Below the pieces are notes generated by a model. It had not been told where the DNA came from. It saw only the letters and a program-made list of their open reading frames with translations, and did no database searches. This document shows positions 22,109 through 30,963 of a stretch of DNA of 49,393 nucleotides, one piece after another (positions within the stretch are counted from its first letter, which is position 1; each line of letters opens with the position of its first letter). The stretch lies in the NCBI GenBank assembly GCA_965224745.1, contig CBDCZY010000006.1, positions 1-49,393 of the forward strand, read 5' to 3'. Source of the DNA: CBDCZY01 sp965224745 (GTDB taxonomy: Bacteria; Pseudomonadota; Gammaproteobacteria; Methylococcales; Methylomonadaceae). Made by a program: the position numbers and the translations under genes.

Positions 22109-22304
22109 TATTAGATGACAAAAGATTTAGTCATTAAAATAAAGTGTGAATAAAAATGTTCTTGGTTTCCCTATTCGATAAGCTGTTCATTTTAGGGTAC
22201 TTTAGTTTTTTTTGCTAATTTAATTTATGCTAGGTATATTTTCGTAACCTTAAATGTATTAAGCGATCCATGCTTGACGTAATAATTCAATTGGGAGAAA
22301 AAAG

Positions 22305-23504
22305 TTGTCAGATGAAGTTTTCGCTCTTATAACGCGTGGGGCAGAAGAAGTTTTGGTCAAGCATGAGCTTGAAAAGAAACTATCCGAAAATCGGCCCTTG
22401 CGGGTTAAAGCCGGATTTGATCCAACGGCGCCAGATTTACATCTTGGGCATACAGTACTTATTAATAAAATGAGGCAACTCCAAGATTTAGGGCATCACA
22501 TTATGTTTCTGATTGGAGACTTCACTGGGATGATAGGTGATCCGACTGGAAAGAATATTACCAGAAAGCCTTTGACTGAAGAAGAAATTACAGAAAATGC
22601 CAAAACATATCAAGATCAAATATTTAAGATTCTTGATCCTCAAAAAACAGCCGTTATGTTTAACTCAGAATGGATGTCTAAACTGACGTCGGCTGACTTG
22701 ATCAAGCTTGCTGCGAAACACACAGTTGCTAGAATGTTGGAGCGAGATGACTTTAGTAAGCGATACCAAAATAAACAGCCTATAGCTATTCACGAGTTTT
22801 TGTACCCCCTTATACAAGGTTATGATTCAGTGGCAATGCAATCAGATATTGAATTGGGTGGCACTGATCAAAAGTTTAATTTGCTAGTGGGGCGCCAGCT
22901 CCAAGAAACTTACCAACAAAGTCCGCAAGTTGTTATCACCATGCCAATTCTTGAAGGGCTAGATGGTGTTCAAAAAATGTCTAAGTCCCTTAATAATTAC
23001 ATTGGAATAGCCGATAAGCCAGAAGAGATGTTTGGTAAAATAATGTCTATTTCGGACGAATTAATGTGGCGATATTTTGAGCTGTTGAGCTTTAGAGGAA
23101 TGGATGAAATTAATCGATGGAAAACGAATTGCATAAATGGGGCAAACCCGCGTGATTTTAAAGTTAACCTTGCGAAGGAGATAACAGAGAGATTTCATGA
23201 CAGAAAAGCATCTGAATTAGCCTTAGAAGCTTTTGAAGCAAGGTTTAAAAAAGGTTTAGTGCCTGATGATCTGGAAGACAAGATAGTGAGCTCAGAAACA
23301 TTGAGTGATTGCAACGTTGTGCAAATACTCAGAGAAGTAGGTTTAACAAGCAGTACTTCTGAGGCAATTCGAATGATCAAACAGGGTGCGGTGAAAATAA
23401 ATGGCGAAAAAATTGAGGACGGAAAATTGCGTCCACAACTTAACGAATTTAACATTTACCAAGTGGGAAAAAGAAAGTTTGCAAAGGTAAAAATAATTGG
23501 ATGA
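22305..23504 (+). CDS. tyrS: tyrosyl-tRNA synthetase
   Basis: Attaches tyrosine to tRNA-Tyr. This is a 399-residue class I enzyme with the HIGH-type motif in APDLHLGHTVLINKM, KMSKS in GVQKMSKSLNNYIG and a C-terminal S4 RNA-binding domain (TSEAIRMIKQGAVKINGEKI). A TTG start at 22305 is chosen because GGGAG at 22293-22297 is well placed and the protein then begins SDEVFALITRGAEE as in relatives. It is divergent from the M23 peptidase gene, and the 196-base gap holds both promoters. It is followed by a large palindromic repeat. Confidence 0.95.
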   Translation: MSDEVFALITRGAEEVLVKHELEKKLSENRPLRVKAGFDPTAPDLHLGHTVLINKMRQLQDLGHHIMFLIGDFTGMIGDPTGKNITRKPLTEEEITENAKTYQDQIFKILDPQKTAVMFNSEWMSKLTSADLIKLAAKHTVARMLERDDFSKRYQNKQPIAIHEFLYPLIQGYDSVAMQSDIELGGTDQKFNLLVGRQLQETYQQSPQVVITMPILEGLDGVQKMSKSLNNYIGIADKPEEMFGKIMSISDELMWRYFELLSFRGMDEINRWKTNCINGANPRDFKVNLAKEITERFHDRKASELALEAFEARFKKGLVPDDLEDKIVSSETLSDCNVVQILREVGLTSSTSEAIRMIKQGAVKINGEKIEDGKLRPQLNEFNIYQVGKRKFAKVKIIG

Positions 23505-23528
23505 TCTATAAGAACCGATTGAAAAAAC

Positions 23529-23718
23529 AACGACCCAACCTGGGCTAAGGAGCGAGGATTTAATAATATCCGCATTTTGACTTGTCTTTTTGTCCGTCTT
23601 CCAAGTTGTAGAAACAGTTGCGTAGCGTGCTATGCGCCTATTTCAACGCCTTGAATACGAACAAAAATCCTGCGCCAAACTTCCGGATATTATTAAATCC
23701 TCGCTCCTAAAGGTCGTT
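23529..23718. repeat. 190-bp palindromic element (MITE-like), full copy
   Basis: Nested inverted repeats: AACGACC/GGTCGTT at the extreme ends (23529-23535, 23712-23718), a perfect 24-bp pair (23549-23572 with 23684-23707) starting GGAGCGAGGATT, and a central imperfect hairpin 23587-23667 starting TTTTTGTCCG. Almost the whole element can fold on itself. A related copy lies at 37211-37421 and a half copy at 39753-39772. It carries no gene and may serve as a transcription stop after tyrS. Confidence 0.85.
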
Positions 23719-23851
23719 GCCAGTATTTTTAACAGGGTGTACCAAACGAGCAGAAAAATGATTATAGGGTTTAATGGTATGGAAATAACCGATAGTCAGG
23801 ACGCTAAAAGCCTATAAAAAATTTGGAAGCTGGTTCGTTATAAAGTACACC

Positions 23852-25115
23852 TGTAATGGTCAAGTTTTCTTGGAAGGATTTTAAGCCGCTTTTTTCATTT
23901 CTTTGGTTTTTTGATGAGGGGTTTTATAATCAATAGCAGAATGTAACCTTTTATAGTTATAGAAACTAATATAGCTAGTCACAGCACTGACTACAGAGGA
24001 GTAATTAATAAAACTCAAATAGTTCAGCCTCTCTGTTTTTAAATTCCTAAAAAACCGCTCCATCACAGCATTATCCCAGCAATTAGCTCGACGGCTCATA
24101 CTTTGTGTTATATCCAAGTCATGAAGATAATCAACAAATAGATTGGCTGAATATTGAACCCCTTGGTCTGAATGAAACATTAATTGTTGAGTATCTGGCT
24201 TGTGTTTATTAATCGCATGTTCTAATGCTGACTTTGCAAGCTCTGCATTGGGTTCTTCTGATAATGCCCAGCCCATAATTTCTCTTGACCCAAGATCAAG
24301 TATACAAGCTAAATAGCTCCAGCCTGTATAGGTTTTAATGTAGGTAATGTCACCTACCCAGTGCGTATGAACAGTACTGGGATTAAACTGTCTTAAGTAA
24401 ATGATCCGCTTTCTTGTGGACTTCTCCCGCTGGATAGCTGTGTCGCTTTTTAGGTTTTATGGCAATGACATTCGATTTTTTCATTAATGAAGCTGTTTTA
24501 TAAACGCCTATTTCAATCCCTCTGTTAGCTAATTCAACCTGAGTCCTTCGTTTACCATAGGTATGCTGAGTTTCAATGGCTATCAATTTAATTTGTTCTA
24601 TGGTTTCTTGTTCTTCATCGCTCATTTGATTATTAATCTGATAGTAGTGTGTACTGAGAGCTATATTAAATAGTGTGCAAAGCTCTGTTGTTTGATAGCC
24701 TGGAGAAGCCTTCTTTATTTCAACAATCAATTCAGATTGTTGTTGTCTCGAACAAAGAAGGCTGTGGCCTTTTTTAGTATTTCATTATCCCTTTTAGCTC
24801 GCCATAATTGCTTCTCTAGGCTTTGTATTTTCTGTTGTTCTGGGGTTAACGCTTGCTTATCCTGAGGTGTATTACCTTTGAGTTCATCTAAATATTGCTT
24901 TTTCCATCGCCTCACAGCAGAGTCACCTGCTCCTGATATTTCCATTACCTGCTTATTGGTATATCCTTCATTTACCATGAGTTTAGCGTAGTCTAGACGC
25001 TGTTCTGTGGTGAAGGTTGTTTTAGGTTTTACTGTGGTTATTTCGGTCATTTTTTATCCTAATTTTGGGTTGGATTATAAGCTATAAATCCTTCCAAGAT
25101 TATTAGACCATTACA
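23852..25115 (-). mobile_element. IS3-family insertion sequence
   Basis: A 1264-bp element. Its ends form inverted repeats of about 30 bp (both start TGTAATGGTC and contain CTTGGAAGGATTT), and the target ACC is duplicated at 23849-23851 and 25116-25118. It lies between tyrS and the leu operon, about 80 bases after the leuA/cimA gene end, and may have displaced whatever originally followed that operon. Confidence 0.93.
23881..25050 (-). pseudogene. IS3-family OrfAB transposase with an extra frameshift
   Basis: OrfA (25050-24727) is an HTH protein with TTEQRLDYAKLMVNEGYTNK and a leucine-zipper-like tail. OrfB follows in the -1 frame; the A6G run (24769-24775 read on the minus strand) is the usual programmed slip site of IS3 elements, giving KKGHSLLCSRQQQSELIVEI. 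OrfB is then broken near 24393-24397: the frame runs to a stop after ADHLLKTV, while the following RQFNPSTVHTHWVGDITY lies in another frame, consistent with loss of two bases. The catalytic parts WVGDITYI, FHSDQGVQYS and NAVMERFFRNLKTE remain recognisable. The element is probably inactive on its own. Confidence 0.9.
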
Positions 25116-25199
25116 ACCCCAGGAAGAATAATTTCTTCCAAACAACGGCGGGTATGTGCAAACTGCTTATCCAAAGCCACAGATAAAAAAATTGATCGC

Positions 25200-26759
25200 T
25201 TATATAACCTGATTTTTTGCCTGCTGTTTCTCGTTTAGTTGCATGTTGATCAGTCGAATTGTCGCTAGAACCGCTGCAAACACCTGGTTTGCGTGAACGC
25301 CACGGGTTTTGCGTAATTCCTTGTCGCAATCCCAGGTAATAACGCACTCGGTCAATGCATCAGTATGTCCTCCCTTAGGAATTCTTACTTCATAGTCTGC
25401 TAATTCAGGCAAAACATAGTCATGCAATTGCATGACTTTATTGATGGCTGCGATAAATGCGTCAAACCCACCATTGCCGGAGCCTGATGATAAATGTTTT
25501 TCGCCATAAACACTGACTCGGATACTGACTGTAGATTCCAGATTCAATCCACTGGTGATAGAACAGCTTAGTAGTTCTATGTGCTGATAATCTTTACTTT
25601 CCAGCACATCGGCGATGATAAAGGGTAAATCTTCGGTGGTAATGGTTTGTTTTGAATCGCCGAGCTGGATGATTTGAGTCAGTACTTTTTTTTGATTTTC
25701 TTCCGATAAGTCTAGCTCCAGCTGTTCCAGGTTTTTTTTCAGCGAGGCTTTGCCGCTCATTTTGCCAAGTGCATAACTGCGGGTTCGGGAGAAACGCTCG
25801 GGGCCTAATGCGGTTTTGTATAAACCTCCTTTTTGGTCGCCATCAGCATGAATTCCGGCGGTTTGGGTGAACACATCGGCCCCGATAATGGGGGCATTGG
25901 CTGCCACTCGTTTACCGGAGAAGTTTTCGACCATGTGGCTGGTTCTTACGATATGGCTTTCATCAATCGTTAATTGCATCTTCATTTTGTCTCGAAGAAC
26001 CACAGCAACTTCAGCAATTGACGCATTTCCGGCACGTTCACCAAGACAGTTAACCGTGCAATGAATAGAAGAAATACCTGCTCTGGCGGCTGCCATGACA
26101 TTGGCGGTTGCCAAGCCATAATCGTTATGAGGGTGAAAATCAAATTTTAATGATGGATAACGTTTACCCATGTCACTTAGGCTGGTGAAGACTTCATCTG
26201 GCGACATAACGCCAAGTGTGTCAGGTAGCATGAAATGAGTGATGCCTGAATATTGTATATTATTCATTAAGTTATAAACATAATCAGGACTATCACGGTA
26301 GCCATTTGACCAGTCTTCTAGATAAACATTGACAGTTAACTGCTTCGAGAGCGCGTACTCAATCGTTTGTAAAATGTCTGCTGAGTGCTGTTGAAGTGTT
26401 TTGCCGAGCTGTTCTCGGCAATGCTTTTCACTACCTTTTGTGAGGAGGTTGATTACTCTGCCGCCAGTCTCCAAGATCCAGTCTACACTGCGGGTGTGAT
26501 CCACAAAACCTAAGACTTCTACCTGATCTAAGTAACCTTCTTGTTTTGCCCATGAATTAATTTGGGAGACTGCCTCTTTTTCTCCAACTGACACACGAGC
26601 AGAGGCAATTTCGATACGATTAACGCGCAGCGATTGTAATAATACTTTGGCAATATTGAGTTTTTCTTCGGGCGTGAAGGAAACACCTTGGGTTTGCTCC
26701 CCATCACGAAGCGTGGTATCCATCAATTCGATGGTTTGATGAGATGAGGTAGTAGTCAT
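25200..26759 (-). CDS. 2-isopropylmalate synthase or (R)-citramalate synthase
   Basis: A 519-residue Claisen-condensing enzyme using acetyl-CoA and a 2-oxo acid. The TIM barrel opens with ELMDTTLRDGEQTQGVSF; the metal ligands are in FDFHPHNDYGLA, and NCLGERAGNAS and AGIHADGDQKGG follow. The C-terminal regulatory (LeuA dimer) domain has SGSGNGGFDAF and GGHTDALTEC. Downstream placement after leuC-leuD fits leucine synthesis, while the domain pattern is also found in citramalate synthases of isoleucine synthesis, so I leave the symbol open. The ATG at 26759 is preferred; a TTG at 26804 would add 15 residues without a ribosome site. No leuB is in the window. Confidence 0.9.
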   Translation of the reverse strand: MTTTSSHQTIELMDTTLRDGEQTQGVSFTPEEKLNIAKVLLQSLRVNRIEIASARVSVGEKEAVSQINSWAKQEGYLDQVEVLGFVDHTRSVDWILETGGRVINLLTKGSEKHCREQLGKTLQQHSADILQTIEYALSKQLTVNVYLEDWSNGYRDSPDYVYNLMNNIQYSGITHFMLPDTLGVMSPDEVFTSLSDMGKRYPSLKFDFHPHNDYGLATANVMAAARAGISSIHCTVNCLGERAGNASIAEVAVVLRDKMKMQLTIDESHIVRTSHMVENFSGKRVAANAPIIGADVFTQTAGIHADGDQKGGLYKTALGPERFSRTRSYALGKMSGKASLKKNLEQLELDLSEENQKKVLTQIIQLGDSKQTITTEDLPFIIADVLESKDYQHIELLSCSITSGLNLESTVSIRVSVYGEKHLSSGSGNGGFDAFIAAINKVMQLHDYVLPELADYEVRIPKGGHTDALTECVITWDCDKELRKTRGVHANQVFAAVLATIRLINMQLNEKQQAKNQVI

Positions 26760-26883
26760 GTTGCTATTATTGTTCTTAACGTTGGGGGCGGTTATACAAA
26801 GCAAAAAATCAGATTTGCGTTACATTCTTTCAAGCTTTTCTGTTGTCCCGCGAATAAATAGTCTTTGTCTGAAATATATTGTT

Positions 26884-27495
26884 TCAAGCCCATAACCACG
26901 GATAAGTTTGCCTATGTTGTTGTTCGTATTGGCTGATTTTATCCACGTGTTTTAAGGTTAAACCAATATCGTCCAGACCTTTGAGCAGATTGTCTTTGCG
27001 GAATGGGTCAATCTCGAAGGTAAAATCGTTACCAGCGGGTGTTGAAACGTGTTGGTTTTCTAAATCAACAGTAAAACGAACACCTTCGTTTGATTTGATT
27101 TCGCTGATTAATTTATCCAGCTGAGTCTTATCGATTTTGATAACTAAAATACCGTTTTTGAAGCAGTTATTGAAAAAAATATCAGCATAGCTGGTCGATA
27201 TAATAGTGTTGAAACCATAGTCAGCAATCGCCCAAGGGGCATGCTCCCGTGATGATCCACAACCGAAATTATCACCGGCTACCAGAATTTTTGCGCCTTG
27301 GAACGCCGGTTTGTTTAATTCAAAATCTGGATTTTCGCTGCCATCGTCATTAAACCGCCAATCGTGGAAAAGATGGGCGCCAAAGCCTGTTCGTTCGACT
27401 TTTTTTAGAAATTGCTTGGGGATAATCTGGTCAGTGTCGACGTTGCTACGGTTCATTAGTGCAGCAATGCTTTCATGTTTTAGGTAAGATTGCAT
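26884..27495 (-). CDS. leuD: 3-isopropylmalate dehydratase small subunit
   Basis: The 203-residue swivel-domain subunit that pairs with LeuC to isomerise 2- to 3-isopropylmalate. Typical features are NVDTDQIIPKQFLKKVERTG, LVAGDNFGCGSSREHAPWAI and FFNNCFKNGILVI. It starts two bases after the leuC stop and so is translated with it. The gene for the leuA/cimA-type enzyme follows 124 bases downstream on the same strand. Confidence 0.97.
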   Translation of the reverse strand: MQSYLKHESIAALMNRSNVDTDQIIPKQFLKKVERTGFGAHLFHDWRFNDDGSENPDFELNKPAFQGAKILVAGDNFGCGSSREHAPWAIADYGFNTIISTSYADIFFNNCFKNGILVIKIDKTQLDKLISEIKSNEGVRFTVDLENQHVSTPAGNDFTFEIDPFRKDNLLKGLDDIGLTLKHVDKISQYEQQHRQTYPWLWA

Positions 27496-27497
27496 AA

Positions 27498-28913
27498 TTA
27501 TTGGTTCAACGATTCTAGTTTTCTGATATCAACGAAGTGTCCGGCGGTCGCAGCTGCTGCAGCCATAGCTGGAGAAACTAGGTGGGTTCTCCCTCCTTTA
27601 CCTTGTCGACCTTCAAAGTTTCGGTTGGAAGTGGATGCACTGCGTTGTCCCTTGGCTAGTTCATCGCCGTTCATTGCCAGGCACATTGAGCACCCCGGGT
27701 CGCGCCACTCCCAACCAGCCGATAAAAATATTTTATCCAACCCTTCAGCTTCAGCTTGCTCTTTAACATGATAGGAACCAGGCACAGCGATGGCTTTAAC
27801 CCCTTTCGCCACTTTCTTGCCTCGGGTCAATTCAGCGGCTACCCGAAAATCTTCGATTCGACCGTTGGTACATGACCCGATGAAAACCAAGTCTATAGAA
27901 ATCTCGGTCATTTTAGTGTTGGGGTTTAAACCCATGTACGATAGTGCACTCTCGCAGGCGGTTCGTTTTACCTCATCATCAAACTGAGTGGGTGAAGGGA
28001 CATGCCCATCAACACCTACCACTTGTTCAGGAGAGGTTCCCCACGAGATCTGGGGAGCAATATCACCAGCTTCGAGTGTGATGACCGTATCGAATTCAGC
28101 GCCTTCATCACTGGGCAAACTTTTCCAGTAAGCTAAAGCCTGATCCCAGTATTTTCTCTTGGGAGCAAATTCTTTACCATTCAGATAGTCATAAACTTTA
28201 TCGTCAGGAGCGATTAAGCCAGCTCTGGCGCCTGCTTCAATTGCCATGTTACATAGTGTCATACGGCCTTCCATCGAAAGGGCTTTAATTGCATCACCTG
28301 CATATTCGATAACATAGCCGGTTCCTCCAGCGGTGCCTATTTTACCGATAATAGCCAGTGCGATATCTTTAGCGGATGAGAAACGGGATAATTGACCGTT
28401 AATTTGTACCAGCATGGTTTTTGACTTTTTCTGCGGCAACGTTTGAGTGGCCATCACATGTTCAACTTCTGACGTTCCAATACCAAAGGCTAAAGCACCG
28501 AAAGCGCCATGTGTTGCGGTATGGCTATCACCACAAACAACCACCATGCCAGGGTGAACAAACCCATGCTCAGGGACAACTACATGAATGACGCCATTGT
28601 TTGGGTTCTTCATGTCGTACAGATTTAAATCATTGCTTTTGCAGTTTTCGGCCATCGTATCGATTTGTTTTCTGGCGATAGGATCGGCAACTGGCAAGTG
28701 ACGATTTTTAGTTGGCACACAATGATCCATGGTAGCTAAAATACTATGTGGATTACGAATTTTACGCCCTGCAGACCTTAATCCTTCGAAAGCTTGTGGG
28801 CTGGTGACTTCGTGCATAAGGTGCCGGTCAACATAGATCAACGGCGCTTGACTTGGGTCTTCTACCACCAAGTGGCTATCCCAAATTTTTTCGTACATTG
28901 TTTTTTTCATCAT
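27498..28913 (-). CDS. leuC: 3-isopropylmalate dehydratase large subunit
   Basis: The 471-residue aconitase-type subunit that carries the 4Fe-4S cluster in leucine synthesis. Cluster cysteines are seen in VFIGSCTNGRIEDF and DPGCSMCLAMN; VVCGDSHTATHGAFGALAFG is the conserved substrate-site stretch. Length is normal. The start MMKKTMYEKIWDSHLV has two adjacent ATG codons. Upstream is a short leader with a hairpin followed by a T run, which may act as an attenuator. This is the first gene of the leuC-leuD-leuA/cimA unit. Confidence 0.97.
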   Translation of the reverse strand: MMKKTMYEKIWDSHLVVEDPSQAPLIYVDRHLMHEVTSPQAFEGLRSAGRKIRNPHSILATMDHCVPTKNRHLPVADPIARKQIDTMAENCKSNDLNLYDMKNPNNGVIHVVVPEHGFVHPGMVVVCGDSHTATHGAFGALAFGIGTSEVEHVMATQTLPQKKSKTMLVQINGQLSRFSSAKDIALAIIGKIGTAGGTGYVIEYAGDAIKALSMEGRMTLCNMAIEAGARAGLIAPDDKVYDYLNGKEFAPKRKYWDQALAYWKSLPSDEGAEFDTVITLEAGDIAPQISWGTSPEQVVGVDGHVPSPTQFDDEVKRTACESALSYMGLNPNTKMTEISIDLVFIGSCTNGRIEDFRVAAELTRGKKVAKGVKAIAVPGSYHVKEQAEAEGLDKIFLSAGWEWRDPGCSMCLAMNGDELAKGQRSASTSNRNFEGRQGKGGRTHLVSPAMAAAAATAGHFVDIRKLESLNQ

Positions 28914-28924
28914 TTAGACCTTCG

Positions 28925-28952
28925 AAAAAACCGAAGTTTACTGGACTTTCGG
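28925..28952 (-). terminator. hairpin with T run just upstream of leuC
   Basis: Read on the minus strand, CCGAAAGT pairs with ACTTCGG (one bulged A) and is followed directly by TTTTTT. It stands about 12 bases before the leuC start, downstream of the putative promoter. It may attenuate the leu operon or end an upstream transcript. Confidence 0.55.
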
Positions 28953-29001
28953 CTAACAACCAGGGAGAGTGGCAACCCTAAAAAGGGTCAATATGTGATC
29001 C

Positions 29002-29031
29002 ATTATCGCTTAAATCGGGTGTTGTTGACAA
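29002..29031 (-). promoter_or_regulatory. putative promoter of the leu operon
   Basis: On the minus strand TTGTCA (29026-29031) and GATAAT (29002-29007) are separated by 18 bases. The predicted transcript would have a leader of roughly 85 bases before leuC, including the hairpin at 28925-28952. A 20-codon reading frame in this area has only two leucine codons, so a classic leucine-rich leader peptide is not seen. Confidence 0.5.
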
Positions 29032-29101
29032 TCAGCTGTCAGAGAATCTGTAAGCCAATAGAATTTGGCCATGCTGCCAGGACATCGTTCAAATAACAAA
29101 T

Positions 29102-29518
29102 TTAATCAAGATATTGTTGCAGTAAGACATGAAATCAATCACATCTAATTACGTGGTTAAAAACTTTAATGAAAAATGGCTAAACAAAGTTGCGAGGGGG
29201 TAGATATGGTTTTAGGTAAATTAGGAATATCCAAAAAAGACAGCATTCTATAAAAAAATTAGTTTTCCTTATGATAAGTAATTGAAGGTTACAGATTTAA
29301 AAGTGCTGTGAATGATTTGTCGTCAGATTGTTAACAAAATATGCCGACAAAATTTTGGATGTTAGCCATGACTTCATTGTGTGTTATGACGGAGCATGGA
29401 AACAGAATGGCAAGAGCGGGAAAAAAGCAGGGCAAGAATTGATTAAATTGCTTAATATGTGCATCACATTCAAATAGAGATGCAGAGCATGGTCTTAAAA
29501 ATTAATTTCTTACACTAA
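29102..29518. other. intergenic region with a possible coding remnant
   Basis: A gap of about 420 bases. In 29317-29479 on the plus strand one frame stays open for some 53 codons (SHDFIVCYDGAWKQNGKSG, then AGQELIKLL) but has no good start and no recognised relative. It may be a gene fragment or chance. Nothing else is visible. Confidence 0.3.
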
Positions 29519-30094
29519 TCATTGTCTTTTCAAAAAAGAGAGCATAAAAGCTAATTGGCTGTCGAATTGCCTGGCGATTTTTCTTGCAGAATTGTTTTCA
29601 CATACGCCTTTGGCCAAGGCTGAAAGCACTTTGGTCATGCGGTAACACATTGAATTATTTAAATTAATCCAAAGGTTGTTGGTGTCAAGGTGAAACAGGT
29701 CATTGTTATAACCCATAAACGAGGGTTTCTGTAGGTTGATGCCTAAAATTTCTAACAACGTACCATCCAACGCAGCGGAAAAATTTTGTTTTGAATGGGA
29801 AGTAATTAAAGTTTTATGATTACTTAAATCAAAGTCCCAATTTTTTTCGTCACTGGATTTATCTGGCGTTGCCAATTGATTGGAATCCGAGCTATTGTTT
29901 TCAAAAATTGCAATTGTGGGCGGGTTGATCATGGATTGTTTCGAATGTCCATTTCCCTCAGTCTGCAAAGCGTTATCAATGATTTGGTTATCAACCGTTG
30001 AAGCTTGGACTAGGTTGAATTGTCCGATTAGGATATACACAATGAGAAACAGTGATCTGTAGGATGATTTGACTTGGGTTTTGTCTTTAGTCAT
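29519..30094 (-). CDS. predicted secreted protein of unknown function
   Basis: A 191-residue protein with a signal peptide (SYRSLFLIVYILIGQFNLVQA, cleavage likely before STVDN). The mature part is polar, with few recognisable motifs; it contains LEILGINLQKPSFMGYN and CYRMTKVLSALAKGVCEN, with two cysteines that might form a disulfide. No family is recognised. It is followed upstream on the map by the repeat-containing secreted protein on the same strand, with a terminator hairpin between them, so it likely has its own transcript. Confidence 0.6.
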   Translation of the reverse strand: MTKDKTQVKSSYRSLFLIVYILIGQFNLVQASTVDNQIIDNALQTEGNGHSKQSMINPPTIAIFENNSSDSNQLATPDKSSDEKNWDFDLSNHKTLITSHSKQNFSAALDGTLLEILGINLQKPSFMGYNNDLFHLDTNNLWINLNNSMCYRMTKVLSALAKGVCENNSARKIARQFDSQLAFMLSFLKRQ

Positions 30095-30168
30095 AACGGC
30101 TTCTCATTACTGACAGGTTTAATTCAGAAGAAAATTCTGGCTATTATTTCAGCTCGATAAACTTGAGA

Positions 30169-30203
30169 AAAGAGCCCAACCTTGTATTAAAGTTGGGCTC
30201 TTT
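30169..30203 (-). terminator. intrinsic terminator after the repeat protein gene
   Basis: A perfect 12-bp stem, AAAGAGCCCAAC with GTTGGGCTCTTT, around an 11-base loop. It starts 17 bases after the stop of the gene at 30220-30963. The stem ends in A/T runs on both sides, so it could work in both directions. Confidence 0.88.
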
Positions 30204-30219
30204 ATGACACTTAAAGAGC

Positions 30220-30963
30220 TTATTTTCGTTTTCTGGTAAAAGCTCTTAGTCCTATCATCCCTGTTAAGAATAGCCATACGCCTGCTGGAAGAGGTACAGC
30301 GCCAGCGCCTGCTTCAACCGCCCCACTTTCTGGGCTGGTAGCAGATGGGTCTGTTGCTTCCGGTATGGTTTCTTCCGGCATTGCTGGTTCTGGAACAGGG
30401 CTAGGAGTTGGCGTTGAAGAGTCATCTCCAGAATCATCTTCCGGCATCGCAGGTTCAGCATCAGCCATACCGCTATCATCAGATGCTGCTGGGGCATCAT
30501 CCCCTGCGGCTGCTTCTTCAGGTGCTGCTGGGGCATCATCCCCTGCGGCTGCTTCTTCAGGTGCTGCTGGGGCATCATCCCCTGCGGCTGCTTCTTCAGG
30601 TGCTGTTGGGGCATCATCCCCTGCGGCTGCTTCTTCAGGTGCTGCTGGGGCATCATCCCCTGCGGCTGCTTCTTCAGGTGCTGCTGGGGCATCATCCCCT
30701 GCGGCTACTTCTTCAGGTGCTGCTGGGGCATCATCCCCTGCGGCTGCTTCTTCAGGTGCTGCTGGGGCATCATCCCCTGCGGCTGCTTCTTCAGGTGCTG
30801 CTGGGGCATCCTCACCAGGTCCAATCATTCCGCTTTCAGGGGATATCGCCGTTGGGTCAGCTTCTTCCTCTGCTTGAGCAATATTGCATAATCCGACGCT
30901 GCTGATCAGCAAAGCTGTTATGGATAGACTCATCCATTTGATCTTGGGTCTAAATTTATTCAT
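30220..30963 (-). CDS. secreted Ala/Pro/Glu/Asp repeat protein with PEP-CTERM-like anchor
   Basis: A 247-residue protein with an N-terminal signal peptide (MSLSITALLISSVGLCNIAQA), eight tandem 13-residue repeats of the form GDDAPAAPEEAAA, an acidic proline-rich linker (DSSTPTPSPVPEPAMPEE) and a C-terminal VPLPAGVWLFLTGMIGL segment followed by RKRK. That end matches the VPxPA-type variant of PEP-CTERM sorting signals, processed by exosortase during export to the surface or matrix. A surface or extracellular-matrix role is inferred. No exosortase gene is in the window. The repeats are highly uniform, so the number may vary between strains. Confidence 0.82.
   Translation of the reverse strand: MNKFRPKIKWMSLSITALLISSVGLCNIAQAEEEADPTAISPESGMIGPGEDAPAAPEEAAAGDDAPAAPEEAAAGDDAPAAPEEVAAGDDAPAAPEEAAAGDDAPAAPEEAAAGDDAPTAPEEAAAGDDAPAAPEEAAAGDDAPAAPEEAAAGDDAPAASDDSGMADAEPAMPEDDSGDDSSTPTPSPVPEPAMPEETIPEATDPSATSPESGAVEAGAGAVPLPAGVWLFLTGMIGLRAFTRKRK
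30485..30796. repeat. eight tandem 39-bp repeats inside a coding region
   Basis: Eight consecutive 39-bp units starting GCTGCTGGGGCATCATCCCC, nearly identical at DNA level, with a partial ninth from 30797. Visible differences are single bases (GCTGTT in unit 4; GGCTACTTC in unit 6). The length is a multiple of three, so gain or loss of units keeps the frame. Confidence 0.97.

Noticed and set aside
23632..23817. 61-codon frame after tyrS
   Set aside because: It starts inside the palindromic repeat and shows no coding features.
28950..29100. Leucine leader peptide before leuC
   Set aside because: The only plausible 20-codon frame has two leucine codons, no run of them, and overlaps the predicted promoter.
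30365..30905. Long plus-strand frames opposite the repeat protein
   Set aside because: They are opposite-strand products of the 39-bp repeat, whose length is a multiple of three and keeps several frames open.
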